DNA from: Sphingomonas beigongshangi
Lineage (GTDB): Bacteria; Pseudomonadota; Alphaproteobacteria; Sphingomonadales; Sphingomonadaceae
DNA: 64,000 nt
NCBI RefSeq assembly: GCF_016820445.1
Contig: NZ_JADHDT010000004.1
Span: 248,001-312,000, forward strand
Direction: 5' to 3'
In this document: one piece after another, positions 20,498 to 30,141 of the stretch
Position numbering within the stretch: position 1 is the stretch's first letter
Layout: each line of letters begins with the position of its first letter
Position numbers and translations under genes: made by a program
The notes under the pieces: model-generated
The model's database searches: none
What the model saw: only the letters and a program-made list of their open reading frames with translations
What the model was told of the DNA's origin: nothing

Positions 20498-22105
20498 TCA
20501 GGCCGCCTCGGTGCTCCGGGGCGCAGCCTGGCGGACGCCGTCGTCGACATGATCGGCGAACTGCGCGAAATTCTCCACAAACAGATCGACGAGCCTCGCT
20601 GCAGCGGCGTCATAGGCGGCCTTGTCCGCCCAGGTCGCCCGCGGATCGAGGATCGCGCTGTCGACTCCCGGGACCGCCACCGGGACCTTGAACCCGAAGT
20701 TCGGATCGGTACGGAATTCGGCGTCCTTCAGCGACCCGTCGAGCGCGGCGTTGAGCAATGCTCGCGTGGCCTTGATCGGCATGCGATGCCCGACACCATA
20801 TTGGCCGCCCGTCCAGCCGGTGTTCACCAGCCAGCAATCGACACCGCCCCTGGCGATCCGTTCCTTCAGGAGATTGCCGTAGATCGAGGGATGGCGCGGC
20901 ATGAAGGGGGCGCCGAAACAGGTCGAGAAGGTCGCGTCCGGTTCCGTCACGCCGATCTCCGTACCGGCGACGCGCGCGGTATAGCCGGACAGGAAGTGAT
21001 ACATCGCCTGATCGGGCGTCAGCTTGGCGATCGGCGGCAGGATGCCATAGGCATCCGCCGTCAGCATCACGATGTTGCGCGGCACGCCGCCCATATTCTC
21101 GTCGGACGCGTTCGGGATGAAATCGATCGGATAGGCGCCGCGGCTGTTTTCCGCGAGGCTGTTGTCGTGCAGATCGAGCTGGCGCGTGACCGGGTCCATC
21201 ACGACATTCTCCAGCACCGTGCCGAAGCGCTTGGTCGTCGCGAAGATCTCGGGCTCGGCCTCCGGCGACAGGCGGATCATCTTGGCATAGCAGCCGCCCT
21301 CGAAATTGAAGACCGCGGTATCGGACCAGCCATGCTCGTCGTCACCGATCAGCGTGCGCTGCGGATCGGCGGAGAGCGTCGTCTTCCCCGTGCCCGACAG
21401 GCCGAAGAACACGGCAGTCGATCCGTCGGCGCCCATGTTCGCCGAGCAATGCATCGGCATCACGCCACTCGTCGGCAGCAGATAGTTGAGGATGCCGAAC
21501 ACGGACTTCTTCATCTCGCCGGCATAGCGGGTTCCACCGATCAGGATCAGCTTCTCGGTGAAGTTGACCGCGATGACGGTCTCGCTGCGGCAGCCGTGGC
21601 GGGCCGGATCGGCGCGGAAGCTCGGCAGGTCGATGATCGTATATTCCGGCTCGAACCCCTTCAGCTCGTGCTCCTCCGGCCGGACCAGCATCGTCCTGAT
21701 GAAGAGGTTGTGCCACGCGAGCTCGTTGATGACGCGCACTCGCACGCGGTGCTCGGGCTGGGACCCGCCGTACAGGTCCTGCACGAACAGATTCTCCTTG
21801 TCGCGTAGCGCGGTCAGGAAATCGGCCTTGAGCGCCGCGAACGCCTCCGGGGTCATGCCCTTGTTGGTCTTGCCCCACCAGACCGTGGCGTCGGTCTCCG
21901 CATCGCGGACGATGAACTTGTCCTGCGCGGACCGGCCGGTGTGCGCGCCGGTTTCGACGACGAGCGGGCCGTCGGCGCTGAGCTTGCCCTCGCCGCGCGC
22001 GACGGCGGCCTCGACCAGCCTCGCAGTGACCATGTTCCAATGGAGATCGGCGCGCGTCTCGATACCCTGCCGGTCGAGACCTGCGTGCGGAATACGCTTG
22101 TTCAC
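20498..22105 (-). CDS. pckA: Phosphoenolpyruvate carboxykinase (ATP)
   Basis: A 535-residue ATP-dependent enzyme converting oxaloacetate to phosphoenolpyruvate in gluconeogenesis. The P-loop [11 protein letters not shown] and the preceding HCSANMG and following LIGDDEHGW segments are diagnostic. Length fits the family (about 535). Start choice: GGGAGG (22115-22120, minus strand) directly abuts the first ATG (22114), which is too close, but sits 9 nt before the GTG at 22105, so I take the GTG. It diverges from chvI; in rhizobia ChvI controls pckA, and the adjacency is conserved. Confidence 0.94.
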   Translation of the reverse strand: MNKRIPHAGLDRQGIETRADLHWNMVTARLVEAAVARGEGKLSADGPLVVETGAHTGRSAQDKFIVRDAETDATVWWGKTNKGMTPEAFAALKADFLTALRDKENLFVQDLYGGSQPEHRVRVRVINELAWHNLFIRTMLVRPEEHELKGFEPEYTIIDLPSFRADPARHGCRSETVIAVNFTEKLILIGGTRYAGEMKKSVFGILNYLLPTSGVMPMHCSANMGADGSTAVFFGLSGTGKTTLSADPQRTLIGDDEHGWSDTAVFNFEGGCYAKMIRLSPEAEPEIFATTKRFGTVLENVVMDPVTRQLDLHDNSLAENSRGAYPIDFIPNASDENMGGVPRNIVMLTADAYGILPPIAKLTPDQAMYHFLSGYTARVAGTEIGVTEPDATFSTCFGAPFMPRHPSIYGNLLKERIARGGVDCWLVNTGWTGGQYGVGHRMPIKATRALLNAALDGSLKDAEFRTDPNFGFKVPVAVPGVDSAILDPRATWADKAAYDAAAARLVDLFVENFAQFADHVDDGVRQAAPRSTEAA

Positions 22106-22114
22106 AGGCAACAT

Positions 22115-22120
22115 CCTCCC
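22115..22120 (-). promoter_or_regulatory. Ribosome-binding site that decides the pckA start
   Basis: GGGAGG on the minus strand touches the upstream ATG but is 9 bases from the GTG at 22105, favouring that GTG as the true start. Confidence 0.6.
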
Positions 22121-22137
22121 ACGTCAAAATCGCCTGC

Positions 22138-22224
22138 GCGCGCGTCCTGGGGAGGGAAAGTACGCGCGCCGGCCTGTACCTTCTCGCTTACGCAGCAAAA
22201 CCGCAGGCGTCAAACCGGCGGTTT
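22138..22224. promoter_or_regulatory. Dyads in the pckA/chvI intergenic region
   Basis: Two symmetric elements lie between the divergent genes. GCGCGCGT (22138-22145) and ACGCGCGC (22162-22169) are inverted arms with a 16-base loop in the pckA leader. AAACCG-G-CGGTTT (22212-22224) is a 13-bp perfect palindrome, and a further AAACCG stands 14 bp upstream (22198-22203), about 1.3 helical turns away. These could be binding sites for ChvI or another regulator of pckA and chvI. Confidence 0.45.
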
Positions 22225-22306
22225 CCGTAACGTCATGTCCGATACGGTTGAGCCGGGCGCCGCTTTGACGTACCGCGGAGGCGATGATCAGCAAGGCCTG
22301 CCCCGC

Positions 22307-23017
22307 ATGACCGCGACGATCGCGCTGGTCGACGACGACCGCAACATCCTGACCTCCGTCTCGATCGCGCTGCAGGCGGAGGGCTTTTTGACCCGCGTGT
22401 ACAGCGACGGAGAGGCCGCGCTGAAGGCGTTGACCGACAATCCCCCCGACCTTGCGATCTTCGACATCAAGATGCCGAGGATGGACGGTCTGGAGCTGCT
22501 GCGGCGCTTGCGCGAGAAGAGCCAGATCCCCGTCATCTTCCTGACCAGCAAGGATGACGAGCTGGACGAGGCGCTCGGCCTCGCGATGGGCGCGGACGAC
22601 TATATCGCCAAGCCGTTCAGCCAGCGGCTGCTGATCGCGCGGATCCGTGCCATTTTGAGACGGACGGACCTGGCGATGCCGCAGGGAAGCGGCAACGATG
22701 TCGTGGAGCCGACCCAGCCGATCGAGCGCGGACGGCTGAGCATGGATCCGGCGCGGCACCGCACGACCTGGGCCGGTGACGTGGTGACGCTGACGGTCAC
22801 GGAATTCCTGATCCTGGAGACGCTGGCGCAGCGCCCCGGCATCGTGAAGACGCGCAACCAGCTGATGGACGCCGCCTATCACGACGACATCTACGTCGAC
22901 GACCGGACGATCGACAGCCACATCAAGCGCCTGCGTCGCAAGTTCCGCCAGGTCGACCCCGAATTCGACGCGATCGAGACGCTCTATGGCGCCGGATACC
23001 GATTCTCCGAAGAGTGA
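22307..23017 (+). CDS. chvI: Response regulator ChvI, OmpR/PhoB type
   Basis: A 236-residue response regulator. The receiver domain (about 3-118) has acidic residues D10/D11, phospho-acceptor D53 in IFDIKMP and K102; the winged-helix DNA-binding domain (about 140-233) ends [12 protein letters not shown]. The frame extends upstream (ATG at 22235), but [11 protein letters not shown] at 22307 matches the usual N-terminus and length. chvG overlaps its 3' end. ChvIG senses acid or cell-envelope stress in alphaproteobacteria. Confidence 0.92.
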   Translation: MTATIALVDDDRNILTSVSIALQAEGFLTRVYSDGEAALKALTDNPPDLAIFDIKMPRMDGLELLRRLREKSQIPVIFLTSKDDELDEALGLAMGADDYIAKPFSQRLLIARIRAILRRTDLAMPQGSGNDVVEPTQPIERGRLSMDPARHRTTWAGDVVTLTVTEFLILETLAQRPGIVKTRNQLMDAAYHDDIYVDDRTIDSHIKRLRRKFRQVDPEFDAIETLYGAGYRFSEE

Positions 23018-24557
23018 CGGCGGCGAAGGGCGCGACCTCGCGCTCCGCTGGTCCGGCCACATCTCGCTCACGCGGCGTATTCTCGCCGTCAACATTGTTG
23101 CGCTGCTGCTGCTCGCGGGCGGCTTCTTCTATCTCGATTCCTACCGCAGCCGCATCGTCGACAGCCGCGTCGCGCAGACGAGCCGCGAATCGGAGCTGAT
23201 CGCTGAGTCGCTGGCGATGGTGGAGCCGGCACAGCGCGACGCGTTGATCGAACGCCTGTCGCGCGACACCGGCACGCGCCTGCGCATCTTCGACCGCAAC
23301 GGCGCGACGGTGGCGGACAGCCGAGCGCTCGGCGTCCGCAATGCCGTGCTGCTCGATCCCGACAAGCAGCCCTGGAACCAGACGGTCGCACGTTTCCTCG
23401 ATGCCGTGATCGACACCGTCGTGGGCGCGGCCCGGGCGCCCCTGTACCGCGAACGGACCGATGGGCGGCAGTGGCCGGACGTCGCCGCGACCGCCCGCAA
23501 CGTCGTGTCGACCAGCGTCTGGCGTGCGCCGGACCGTACGCCGGTGATCACCTCCGCCGCACCGTTGCCGCAGGGACAGGCGGTGATGACCACCGTCAAC
23601 GCGCGCGACATCACCCAGACGGTGCGCATCGAGCGGTTCCGCCTCAGCCTGGTGCTGGCCGGCGTGACGCTGGTCTCGATCCTGCTGTCGCTGTTCCTCG
23701 CGCGGACGATCGTGCGCCCCTTGCGGCGCCTTGCCCGTGCCGCGGTGCGGGTTCGGCTGGGACGTGCGCGCGAGGTCGTCGTTCCCCGCCTTCCCTCACG
23801 ACGCGACGAGATCGGCAGCCTGGCGCGCGCGCTGTCCGACATGAGCCTGGCGCTGCGGGCGCGGATCGACGCCACCGAAGCCTTTGCCGCGGACGTGACG
23901 CACGAGCTGAAGAACCCGCTGGCCTCGCTGCGGTCGGCGGTCGAGGGGCTGGGCCATGTCAAGGACCCGGCCTTGCAGGAGCAACTGCTCGCGATCGTGC
24001 GTGACGACGTCCATCGGCTGGACCGGCTGATCACCGACATTTCGGAAGCGTCGCGGCTGGACGCGCAGCTCAGCCGGGCCAAGTTCGAGGCCGTCGACGT
24101 CGGTGCTATGATCGCAGGGCTGGTCGCGCAGCGTCAGGCACGCGGGCTCGCGCACGGCGTGCGCCTGGTCTTCGATCGCGCGGAGGGCGACTTGGTCGCG
24201 AACGGCGAAGGCGCGCGGCTGGAGCGCGTATTCGACAATCTCATCGACAACGCCCTGTCCTTCTCTCCCGACGGGGGCCTGGTCGCGATCTGGGCCGGCC
24301 GGCAGGATGCGATGATCGTCGTGCGCGTCGAGGACGAGGGCCCCGGCGTCCCCCAGGAGGCGCGCGACATGATCTTCCGGCGCTTCCAGTCGATCCGGCC
24401 GTCGACCGAGGCGTTCGGCCAGCATTCGGGACTGGGCCTTGCCATTGCGCGCACCATCGTCGAGGCGCATCAGGGCACGATCGCGGTCGAATCGCGCGAG
24501 GATCGCCTGAGCGGCGCGCGATTCGTCGTCCGCTTGCCGGGCGCCGAGGTTCAGTAG
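22986..24557 (+). CDS. chvG: Sensor histidine kinase ChvG
   Basis: A 523-residue membrane kinase. One helix at about 32-50, a periplasmic sensor region (about 51-218), a second helix at about 219-239, HAMP (about 240-292), the H-box with H306 in [13 protein letters not shown], and an ATPase domain with an N-box ([14 protein letters not shown]), DEGPGVP and [10 protein letters not shown]. It overlaps the chvI coding region by 32 bases in another frame. In rhizobia its periplasmic domain is restrained by ExoR; no exoR-like gene is in this window. Confidence 0.92.
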   Translation: MAPDTDSPKSDGGEGRDLALRWSGHISLTRRILAVNIVALLLLAGGFFYLDSYRSRIVDSRVAQTSRESELIAESLAMVEPAQRDALIERLSRDTGTRLRIFDRNGATVADSRALGVRNAVLLDPDKQPWNQTVARFLDAVIDTVVGAARAPLYRERTDGRQWPDVAATARNVVSTSVWRAPDRTPVITSAAPLPQGQAVMTTVNARDITQTVRIERFRLSLVLAGVTLVSILLSLFLARTIVRPLRRLARAAVRVRLGRAREVVVPRLPSRRDEIGSLARALSDMSLALRARIDATEAFAADVTHELKNPLASLRSAVEGLGHVKDPALQEQLLAIVRDDVHRLDRLITDISEASRLDAQLSRAKFEAVDVGAMIAGLVAQRQARGLAHGVRLVFDRAEGDLVANGEGARLERVFDNLIDNALSFSPDGGLVAIWAGRQDAMIVVRVEDEGPGVPQEARDMIFRRFQSIRPSTEAFGQHSGLGLAIARTIVEAHQGTIAVESREDRLSGARFVVRLPGAEVQ

Positions 24558-24576
24558 AGGCGATTGAACGAAGAGC

Positions 24577-25011
24577 ATGGCCATCCTTTCGTCGGAGACT
24601 CTTCACGCGACCGCGGTCGCCATCGATGGGCACGCCGTGCTTCTCGAAGGGCCGTCCGGCGCGGGCAAGTCGGATCTCGCGCTGAGGCTGATCGACCGCG
24701 GCGCGGTCCTGATCAGCGACGATTACACGCTGCTGGTCCGACGGAACGGCGATCTGGTCGCGCGGGCACCTGACACCATCCGCGGCAAGATGGAGGTCCG
24801 CGGAGTCGGCATCGTAACCTTGCCGCACGTCGAGGACCTGCCGGTCCGCCTGGTCGTGCGGCTGGACGGGCAGCCGGTCCGTCTGCCGGAACGCCGAATT
24901 CGGCGGATCGCGGGCGTCGCTGTTCGCGAGATCAGTCTCGACCCGCACCACGCGTCGACCCCGATCAAGGTCGAAATGGCGCTGCGCCAGCCCGAAGCGA
25001 CACCGGCATGA
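24577..25011 (+). CDS. hprK: HPr kinase/phosphorylase, short alphaproteobacterial form
   Basis: A 144-residue protein made only of the catalytic C-terminal domain of HprK; Gram-positive enzymes are about 310 residues and have an extra N-terminal domain. The P-loop GPSGAGKS is at 25-32 and the HprK signature (RGKMEVRGVGIV, 71-82) follows. It would phosphorylate the regulatory serine of HPr, here S48 of the protein encoded four genes on. Short HprK beside chvG is typical of alphaproteobacteria. The stop overlaps the rapZ start by four bases. Confidence 0.9.
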   Translation: MAILSSETLHATAVAIDGHAVLLEGPSGAGKSDLALRLIDRGAVLISDDYTLLVRRNGDLVARAPDTIRGKMEVRGVGIVTLPHVEDLPVRLVVRLDGQPVRLPERRIRRIAGVAVREISLDPHHASTPIKVEMALRQPEATPA

Positions 25012-25922
25012 CCGATCGCAAGGACATCCTGCTCGTCACCGGCCTCTCCGGCGCGGGGAAGTCGACCGTTCTGAAGACGCTGGAGGACATCGGCTGGGAA
25101 GTCGTCGACAATCTGCCGCTGCTGCTGCTCGACCGCCTGCTCGACGCGCCGCTCACCGAGGGGACCGGCGACGCCGGACAACCGCTCGCGATCGGCATCG
25201 GCACGCGCACGCGCGACTTCGATCCCGTGCGGATCGTCGAGCGCATCCGCAGGCTGCGGGACGTGCACGACCTCGACATCGGCATGCTGTTCCTCGACTG
25301 CGCCGGCGCGGAGCTGGAGCGGCGCTATTCGGAAACGCGGCGCCGCCATCCGCTCGCGCCGGATCGACCGGCGAGCGACGGCATCGGCCGGGAGCGCGAA
25401 TTGCTCGCTCCGCTGCGCGACTGGTCGAATCGCCTGATCGACACGACCAATCTATCCAGCCACGCCCTGGCGCAGCAGATCCGCGAGACGTTCGCACGCG
25501 CCGGCAACGACGAACCCGTGCTTTCCGTCCTGTCCTTCGGTTTCGCCCGCGGGCTGCCGCGCAACGCCGACCTCGTCTTCGATATGCGTTTCCTGCGCAA
25601 TCCGCATTGGAACGCCGCGCTTCGCCCCGGGACAGGGCTCGACGCGGACGTCGCCGCCTATGTCGCGGCGGATCCCGCCTATCCCGAGGCGATGGACCGG
25701 ATCGAGGGGCTGCTGAAGCTGCTGCTGCCGAGATATCGGGCGGAGGGAAAAGCCTATGTCACCGTCGCGATCGGCTGTACCGGGGGACGCCACAGATCGG
25801 TCCATGTCGCGGAGACGCTCGCCAGCCGGTTGCGCGCGGACGGTTTTTCGCCCACCATCACGCATCGCGACCTGGGGGCCGCGCCGCAGGACTCGCTCGA
25901 AGGGCCACCGGCCAAAGCATGA
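25008..25922 (+). CDS. rapZ: RapZ-type nucleotide-binding RNase adapter
   Basis: A 304-residue P-loop protein. Walker A TGLSGAGKST is at 11-20; the C-terminal part has VAIGCTGGRHRSVHVAE, the mark of the family. In E. coli RapZ guides RNase E to the sRNA GlmZ; in alphaproteobacteria its target is not settled. Its place between hprK and the EIIA/HPr genes is conserved and suggests a link to phosphotransferase signalling. Confidence 0.9.
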   Translation: MTDRKDILLVTGLSGAGKSTVLKTLEDIGWEVVDNLPLLLLDRLLDAPLTEGTGDAGQPLAIGIGTRTRDFDPVRIVERIRRLRDVHDLDIGMLFLDCAGAELERRYSETRRRHPLAPDRPASDGIGRERELLAPLRDWSNRLIDTTNLSSHALAQQIRETFARAGNDEPVLSVLSFGFARGLPRNADLVFDMRFLRNPHWNAALRPGTGLDADVAAYVAADPAYPEAMDRIEGLLKLLLPRYRAEGKAYVTVAIGCTGGRHRSVHVAETLASRLRADGFSPTITHRDLGAAPQDSLEGPPAKA

Positions 25923-26344
25923 GTAATACGTCTGAGATGATTGGCCTTGTACTGGTGACCCACGGGCGGCTCGCCGAGGAGTTCGTCGTGGCGATGGTTC
26001 ACGTCGTCGGTCCGCAGGAGCGGATCGCGACCATCTCCATCGGCCCCGACGACGACATGGAGACGCGGCGCGCCGACATCGCGGCGGCGATCGCGGCGGT
26101 CGATGCCGGTCGCGGCGTGATCGTCCTGACCGACCTGTTCGGCGGTACGCCGTCGAACCTCGCCATCTCGCTGATGGAACGCGGACGCGTCGAGGTCATC
26201 GCGGGCATGAACCTGCCGATGCTGATCCGGCTGGGCTCGGCGCGCAAGTCGATGAAGGTCGTCGACGCGGTTGCCGCGGCACGCGAGGCCGGCCGCAAAT
26301 ATATCTCGGTCGCGTCCGAGGTATTGGGGGAGGCCGCCGCATGA
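25919..26344 (+). CDS. PTS EIIA component, mannose family
   Basis: A 141-residue EIIA(Man)-like protein with phospho-acceptor H15 in LVTHGRLAEEF and the LFGGTPSNLA segment of the fold. No sugar permease (EIIB, EIIC) gene is near, so this belongs to a regulatory phosphorelay, not transport. The ATG overlaps the rapZ stop and the 3' end overlaps the HPr gene by four bases. M7 is an alternative start. Confidence 0.9.
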   Translation: MSNTSEMIGLVLVTHGRLAEEFVVAMVHVVGPQERIATISIGPDDDMETRRADIAAAIAAVDAGRGVIVLTDLFGGTPSNLAISLMERGRVEVIAGMNLPMLIRLGSARKSMKVVDAVAAAREAGRKYISVASEVLGEAAA

Positions 26345-26613
26345 GCGCGGTGGAGCGCACGGTGCTGATCACCAACAAGCGCGGGTTGCATGCCCGCGCC
26401 AGCGCCAAGTTCGTCACCCTCGCCTCGACGCAACCCTGCGAGGTGCAGGTGCGCAAGGACGATGGCGCCGTCACCGGCACGTCGATCATGGGATTGATGA
26501 TGCTGGGCGCCGCCAAGGGCGATTCGATCACGATCAGCGCCGCGGGCGATGGCGCGGATCAGGCGGTCGCCGCGCTCTGCGAGCTGGTCGAAGCGAAGTT
26601 CGGCGAAGATTGA
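26341..26613 (+). CDS. ptsH: HPr phosphocarrier protein
   Basis: A 90-residue HPr. The phosphorylatable histidine is H17 in RGLHARASAKF; the serine that HprK should modify is S48 in GTSIMGLMML. Both sites are intact. It is translationally coupled to the EIIA gene. Enzyme I (ptsP) is not in this window. Confidence 0.94.
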   Translation: MSAVERTVLITNKRGLHARASAKFVTLASTQPCEVQVRKDDGAVTGTSIMGLMMLGAAKGDSITISAAGDGADQAVAALCELVEAKFGED

Positions 26614-26652
26614 GCTTGCGGACCCGCCCGCCGATGCGGGAGGGACCCGGAC

Positions 26653-27456
26653 ATGCCGCGAGAGATCACCGCCTTTTCAAATCCCCTCGTCAAGCGGGTC
26701 CGGGACCTGCGGGACAAACGCCATCGCCGCGCGGCGCGCCAGTTCCTCGCCGAGGGCCTGCGCATCCTGACGGAGGCGCGCGAGACGGGGCGAATACCCC
26801 GGCTGCTCTTCTATGCGGTGCAGAGCGCGGGCCATCCGCTCGTCCATGCCCTGTCCGTCGAGGTGGAAGCGGCCGGCGGCGAGTCGATCCAGACCACGCC
26901 GGACATCCTGTCGAAGCTGAGCGGCAAGGATAATCCCCAGGCGGTGGTCGGCGTGTTCGACGAATTCGACGTGGCGCTGTCCGATCTCGACCGTACTGAA
27001 TCGGGCATCTGGCTGGTCGCGGAGCGCCTGCGCGACCCCGGCAACCTGGGCACGATCCTGCGGACCGGGGACGCGGTCGGTGCGGGCGGGCTCATCCTGA
27101 TCGGCGAATGCGTCGATCCCTTTTCGGTGGAGGCTGTCCGCGCGAGCATGGGGGCGCTTTTCACCATGAAGGTGGTGCGCAGCGAATGGGCACCGTTCCT
27201 CGCCTGGCTGCGCGCGGGATCAGGACAATTGGTCGGACTGAGCCTGGATACGGACCAGGATTATCGCCGCGCGGTCTATGCCGCGCCGACCTTCCTGCTG
27301 ACCGGCAACGAGGCGCAGGGCATGCCCGCGGATTATGCCGCCGCGTGCGACACGCTGGTCAAGATTCCGATGCTGGGCAAGGCGGACAGCCTGAACGCCG
27401 CGGTGGCGACGGCGGTCATGGCCTATGAGGTGCTGGCGCAGCAGCGCGGCGGCTGA
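26653..27456 (+). CDS. TrmH/SpoU family RNA 2'-O-methyltransferase
   Basis: A 267-residue SPOUT methyltransferase with an N-terminal substrate-binding segment (NPLVKRVRDLRDKRHRRAARQFLAEG) and the knotted catalytic domain: DPGNLGTILRTGDAVGAGGLIL (motif 1), FLLTGNEAQGM (motif 2) and IPMLGKADSLNAAVATAV (motif 3). The target, rRNA or tRNA, is not clear. It follows the HPr gene by 39 bp and faces the bactofilin-like gene 9 bp away. Confidence 0.88.
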   Translation: MPREITAFSNPLVKRVRDLRDKRHRRAARQFLAEGLRILTEARETGRIPRLLFYAVQSAGHPLVHALSVEVEAAGGESIQTTPDILSKLSGKDNPQAVVGVFDEFDVALSDLDRTESGIWLVAERLRDPGNLGTILRTGDAVGAGGLILIGECVDPFSVEAVRASMGALFTMKVVRSEWAPFLAWLRAGSGQLVGLSLDTDQDYRRAVYAAPTFLLTGNEAQGMPADYAAACDTLVKIPMLGKADSLNAAVATAVMAYEVLAQQRGG

Positions 27457-27465
27457 ATCGTCGGG

Positions 27466-27690
27466 TCAGGCGAGCCCGGTCACGAGCACGCGCCCGCCGT
27501 CCTGCATCACGCGCCCGGCGATGAGGCCCGATACCTCGGCCTGCGCGCCCTGCTCGACATGCAGGTCGCCGCTGATCATCGCCGAGATCCTGACCCTGCA
27601 ACCGCGTCGGACGATGACGTCGCCGACGATGCGACCCTCCAATACGCCGTCGTGATCCATGACGACGGTGTCCCGCTGCATCCCGCTCAC
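27466..27690 (-). CDS. Small bactofilin-like (polymer-forming) protein
   Basis: A 74-residue protein whose pattern of short strands with glycine turns (VLEGRIVGDVIVRRGCRVRI, ISGDLHVEQGAQAEV, LIAGRVMQDGGRVLV) resembles one or two rungs of the right-handed beta-helix of bactofilins. Bactofilins usually have 100-200 residues, so this is a minimal version, or a truncated relic. GTG start with a GGAG site 6 nt upstream supports translation. It lies downstream of the AAA ATPase gene with a 112-bp gap. Confidence 0.6.
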   Translation of the reverse strand: MSGMQRDTVVMDHDGVLEGRIVGDVIVRRGCRVRISAMISGDLHVEQGAQAEVSGLIAGRVMQDGGRVLVTGLA

Positions 27691-27802
27691 ATCGCTCTCC
27701 TAAACCGTCAGAATTGCTGACTGGTCACCATCGAGAACGTCGGTTGCGGCAATAATATCCGGCAGCTGCGGAGCCTTTTGCGTTGAGCGAAGTTATGGCG
27801 CG

Positions 27803-28570
27803 CTATTCTTCGAGCATCGCGGCAATCGTCCCGGCGGGATCGAGCGCGAATTCCCGGATCAAGCGGTAATGCGGCGTCTCCGCCAGGGTCATGCGATCGA
27901 GCCCACCACGCGTCATGCCGACAAGGTCCGCGCCGGGGAGGGCCATCAGGATCGGCGAATGCGTCGCCATGATCACCTGCGTTTCGCCGCCGGCCTGCAT
28001 GCGGCGCAGCAATTTCAGGAAGTCGAACTGGCGCGTCGGCGACAGCGCCGATTCAGGTTCGTCGAACAGAAAAATGCCCCGCCGCTCGCAGCGCTCTTCG
28101 AAGAAGCGAAGGAAACCCTCGCCATGGGAATGGGAGAGGAAGTCGGGCGGCGCCGCGCACGATTCGCGTGCCGCCTCGTCCAGATAGCGCGCGACCGCGA
28201 AGAAGCTTTCCGCGCGGAAGAACCACCCCTGCCCGACCTTCGGCAGCCAGCTCGCCCGCATAACCGAGGCAAGCGCGTCGCCGTTGCATTCGAGCGCACG
28301 CGAATGATCGAGCGGCCTATACCCCGGCCCGCCACCCGCCTGATCGAAGCCCGCAAGCGCGGCCACCGCCTCCAGCAGCGTCGATTTGCCGACTCCATTT
28401 TCGCCGACGATGATCGTCACCGATTGTTCGAAGGTGAATTCGAAATCGTCATCCCGCAGGACAGGCAGCGAAAAGGGATAGGCGCTGCGATCGATCGCGA
28501 CGTCGTGGCGGAATGCGATGCGCTTCAGGAACGGGGGCGGCAACCGTGTCGGCCGCTGCCCCCTCGCCAT
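27803..28570 (-). CDS. Small AAA-type ATPase (COG3910-like)
   Basis: A 255-residue ABC-like ATPase with Walker A VGENGVGKSTLLEA and a Walker B region GIFLFDEPESALSPTRQ, followed by an H-loop (MATHSPILMA). There is no membrane segment or nuclease domain. The pattern fits the predicted ATPases of COG3910, whose function is unknown. Its start lies one base after the rmuC stop, so the two proteins are probably made together; a link to DNA repair or foreign-DNA handling is an inference from that. Confidence 0.8.
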   Translation of the reverse strand: MARGQRPTRLPPPFLKRIAFRHDVAIDRSAYPFSLPVLRDDDFEFTFEQSVTIIVGENGVGKSTLLEAVAALAGFDQAGGGPGYRPLDHSRALECNGDALASVMRASWLPKVGQGWFFRAESFFAVARYLDEAARESCAAPPDFLSHSHGEGFLRFFEERCERRGIFLFDEPESALSPTRQFDFLKLLRRMQAGGETQVIMATHSPILMALPGADLVGMTRGGLDRMTLAETPHYRLIREFALDPAGTIAAMLEE

Positions 28571-28571
28571 G

Positions 28572-30014
28572 TCACGCAGCCTCGTCCGACAGCGGCACCA
28601 GCTTCGTCAGCGGCCGCGCGGTCTGTTCGCCGACGGGAAGCGCGTCGATCGCCTTACCGCCGGTATCGATGTTCAGCGCCTCGAAGCGCTTGGCGCTGGT
28701 GAGCACCTGGCTCTCGAGGCTGCCGACAAAGGCGTTGTACGCCCCCATCGCGGTATCGAGGTTCTTGCCCAGCCGCGCAACATGCCCCCCCATGACCGTG
28801 AGGCGCTGGTACAGTTCCTTCCCGAGCGCACCGATCTCGCGTGCCTGACTCGCGAGCTTTTCCTGCCGCCAGACCGCGGACACGGTGCGGGCGATCGCGA
28901 TCAGGTTGGTCGGCGTCGCGAGAAGCACGCGCTTGTCGAACGCAAAGTCCCACAGCGTCGGATCATGTTCCAGCGCTGCGGAGAGGAAATGCTCGCCCGG
29001 CACGAACATGATGACATATTCGGGCGTGTCGTCGAACTGGGCCCAATAGGCCTTGTTGCCGAGGCCGTTGACGTGGACGCGCATCGACTGCGCATGGGCG
29101 GCCAGGCCGATCTGACGCTCCGCCTCGTCCACCGCGCCAAAGGCGTCCTGATAGGCGTTCAGCGAGACCTTGGCATCGATGATCAGCGACTTGCCGCCGG
29201 GAACGCGGACGATGGCATCGGGGCGGAGCCGGCCGCCGTCGCCGTCGGCGACGCTGACCTCCATGGCGAAGTCGGTATGCTCGGCGAGCCCGCACGTCTC
29301 GAGCACGTTGCGCAGCTGCTGCTCGCCCCAGCGACCACGCGCCTTGGGGGCATTGCGCAGCGCATTGACCAGCTTGGCCGCCTCGCCCGACACACGCTCC
29401 TGCCCCAGGCGCATCTGCTCGATCTGTCCCTTGAGGTCGCCGAACGCGTCGCGGCGCTCCGCCTCGACCTTGGCGACGCCCTCCTCATAGCGTGCGAGGC
29501 GCTCGTTGACCGGCTGCAGCAGCGCCTTGAGGTTCTGGCCGGCCAATTCCTCCGACTGGCGGAACCGCGCGTCGGCGCGCTCGAGGAATGCCTTCTGCGC
29601 GTCCGAAAGCAGGCGGTTGGCCACCTCGCCGAACTGCGCGGACAGCACCTCCTTCGCCTCGCGCAGTTCGACCAGCCGCGCCTCGAACGCCTCGGCCTGC
29701 GCCCGCAGCCCGGCGATCTCCGCGCGGGCCGCATCGCGATCGGTCCGGATTGCCGCGAGTTCGGCATGGAGCCGATCAGCGAGCCCCGCGCGCTCTTCGT
29801 TCTGCGCGCGCAGCGACGCGGCATCCCGCATCGCGTCGTTACGTTCGCGCTCGACCGCGTCGCGCGCCTGCCGGACGAGGTCCGCGTCCCGTGCCCGTGC
29901 CTCGGCGACGGCGAGATCGGCGGCAAGCCCGGCAGCGCGACGACCGGCGATCAGCCAGCCGAGAAGCAGCCCGACGGCCAGCGCCAATATCGCCACGACG
30001 ACCAGTTGCTCCAC
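28572..30014 (-). CDS. rmuC: DNA recombination protein RmuC
   Basis: A 480-residue protein with an N-terminal membrane helix (about 4-24), a long coiled coil (about 30-170) and the C-terminal RmuC nuclease-like domain (GRWGEQQLRNVLETCGL, then PDAIVRVPGGKSLIIDAKVSL, with D-xn-D-x-K in the pattern of PD-(D/E)xK enzymes). RmuC limits inversions and rearrangements at short repeats. GTG start. The 3' end is adjacent to the AAA ATPase start. Confidence 0.9.
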   Translation of the reverse strand: MEQLVVVAILALAVGLLLGWLIAGRRAAGLAADLAVAEARARDADLVRQARDAVERERNDAMRDAASLRAQNEERAGLADRLHAELAAIRTDRDAARAEIAGLRAQAEAFEARLVELREAKEVLSAQFGEVANRLLSDAQKAFLERADARFRQSEELAGQNLKALLQPVNERLARYEEGVAKVEAERRDAFGDLKGQIEQMRLGQERVSGEAAKLVNALRNAPKARGRWGEQQLRNVLETCGLAEHTDFAMEVSVADGDGGRLRPDAIVRVPGGKSLIIDAKVSLNAYQDAFGAVDEAERQIGLAAHAQSMRVHVNGLGNKAYWAQFDDTPEYVIMFVPGEHFLSAALEHDPTLWDFAFDKRVLLATPTNLIAIARTVSAVWRQEKLASQAREIGALGKELYQRLTVMGGHVARLGKNLDTAMGAYNAFVGSLESQVLTSAKRFEALNIDTGGKAIDALPVGEQTARPLTKLVPLSDEAA

Positions 30015-30141
30015 GCCTATTCCCCAAAAGTCTCAAAAGTCACGGTGTCCGGACATTCTCCACGCACCCGAACCGCGTTGAGGCATGCCGGACCAGCAGG
30101 AACATAGATCGAACGACGGGACGGGGACAGCGGTTTTTGGA

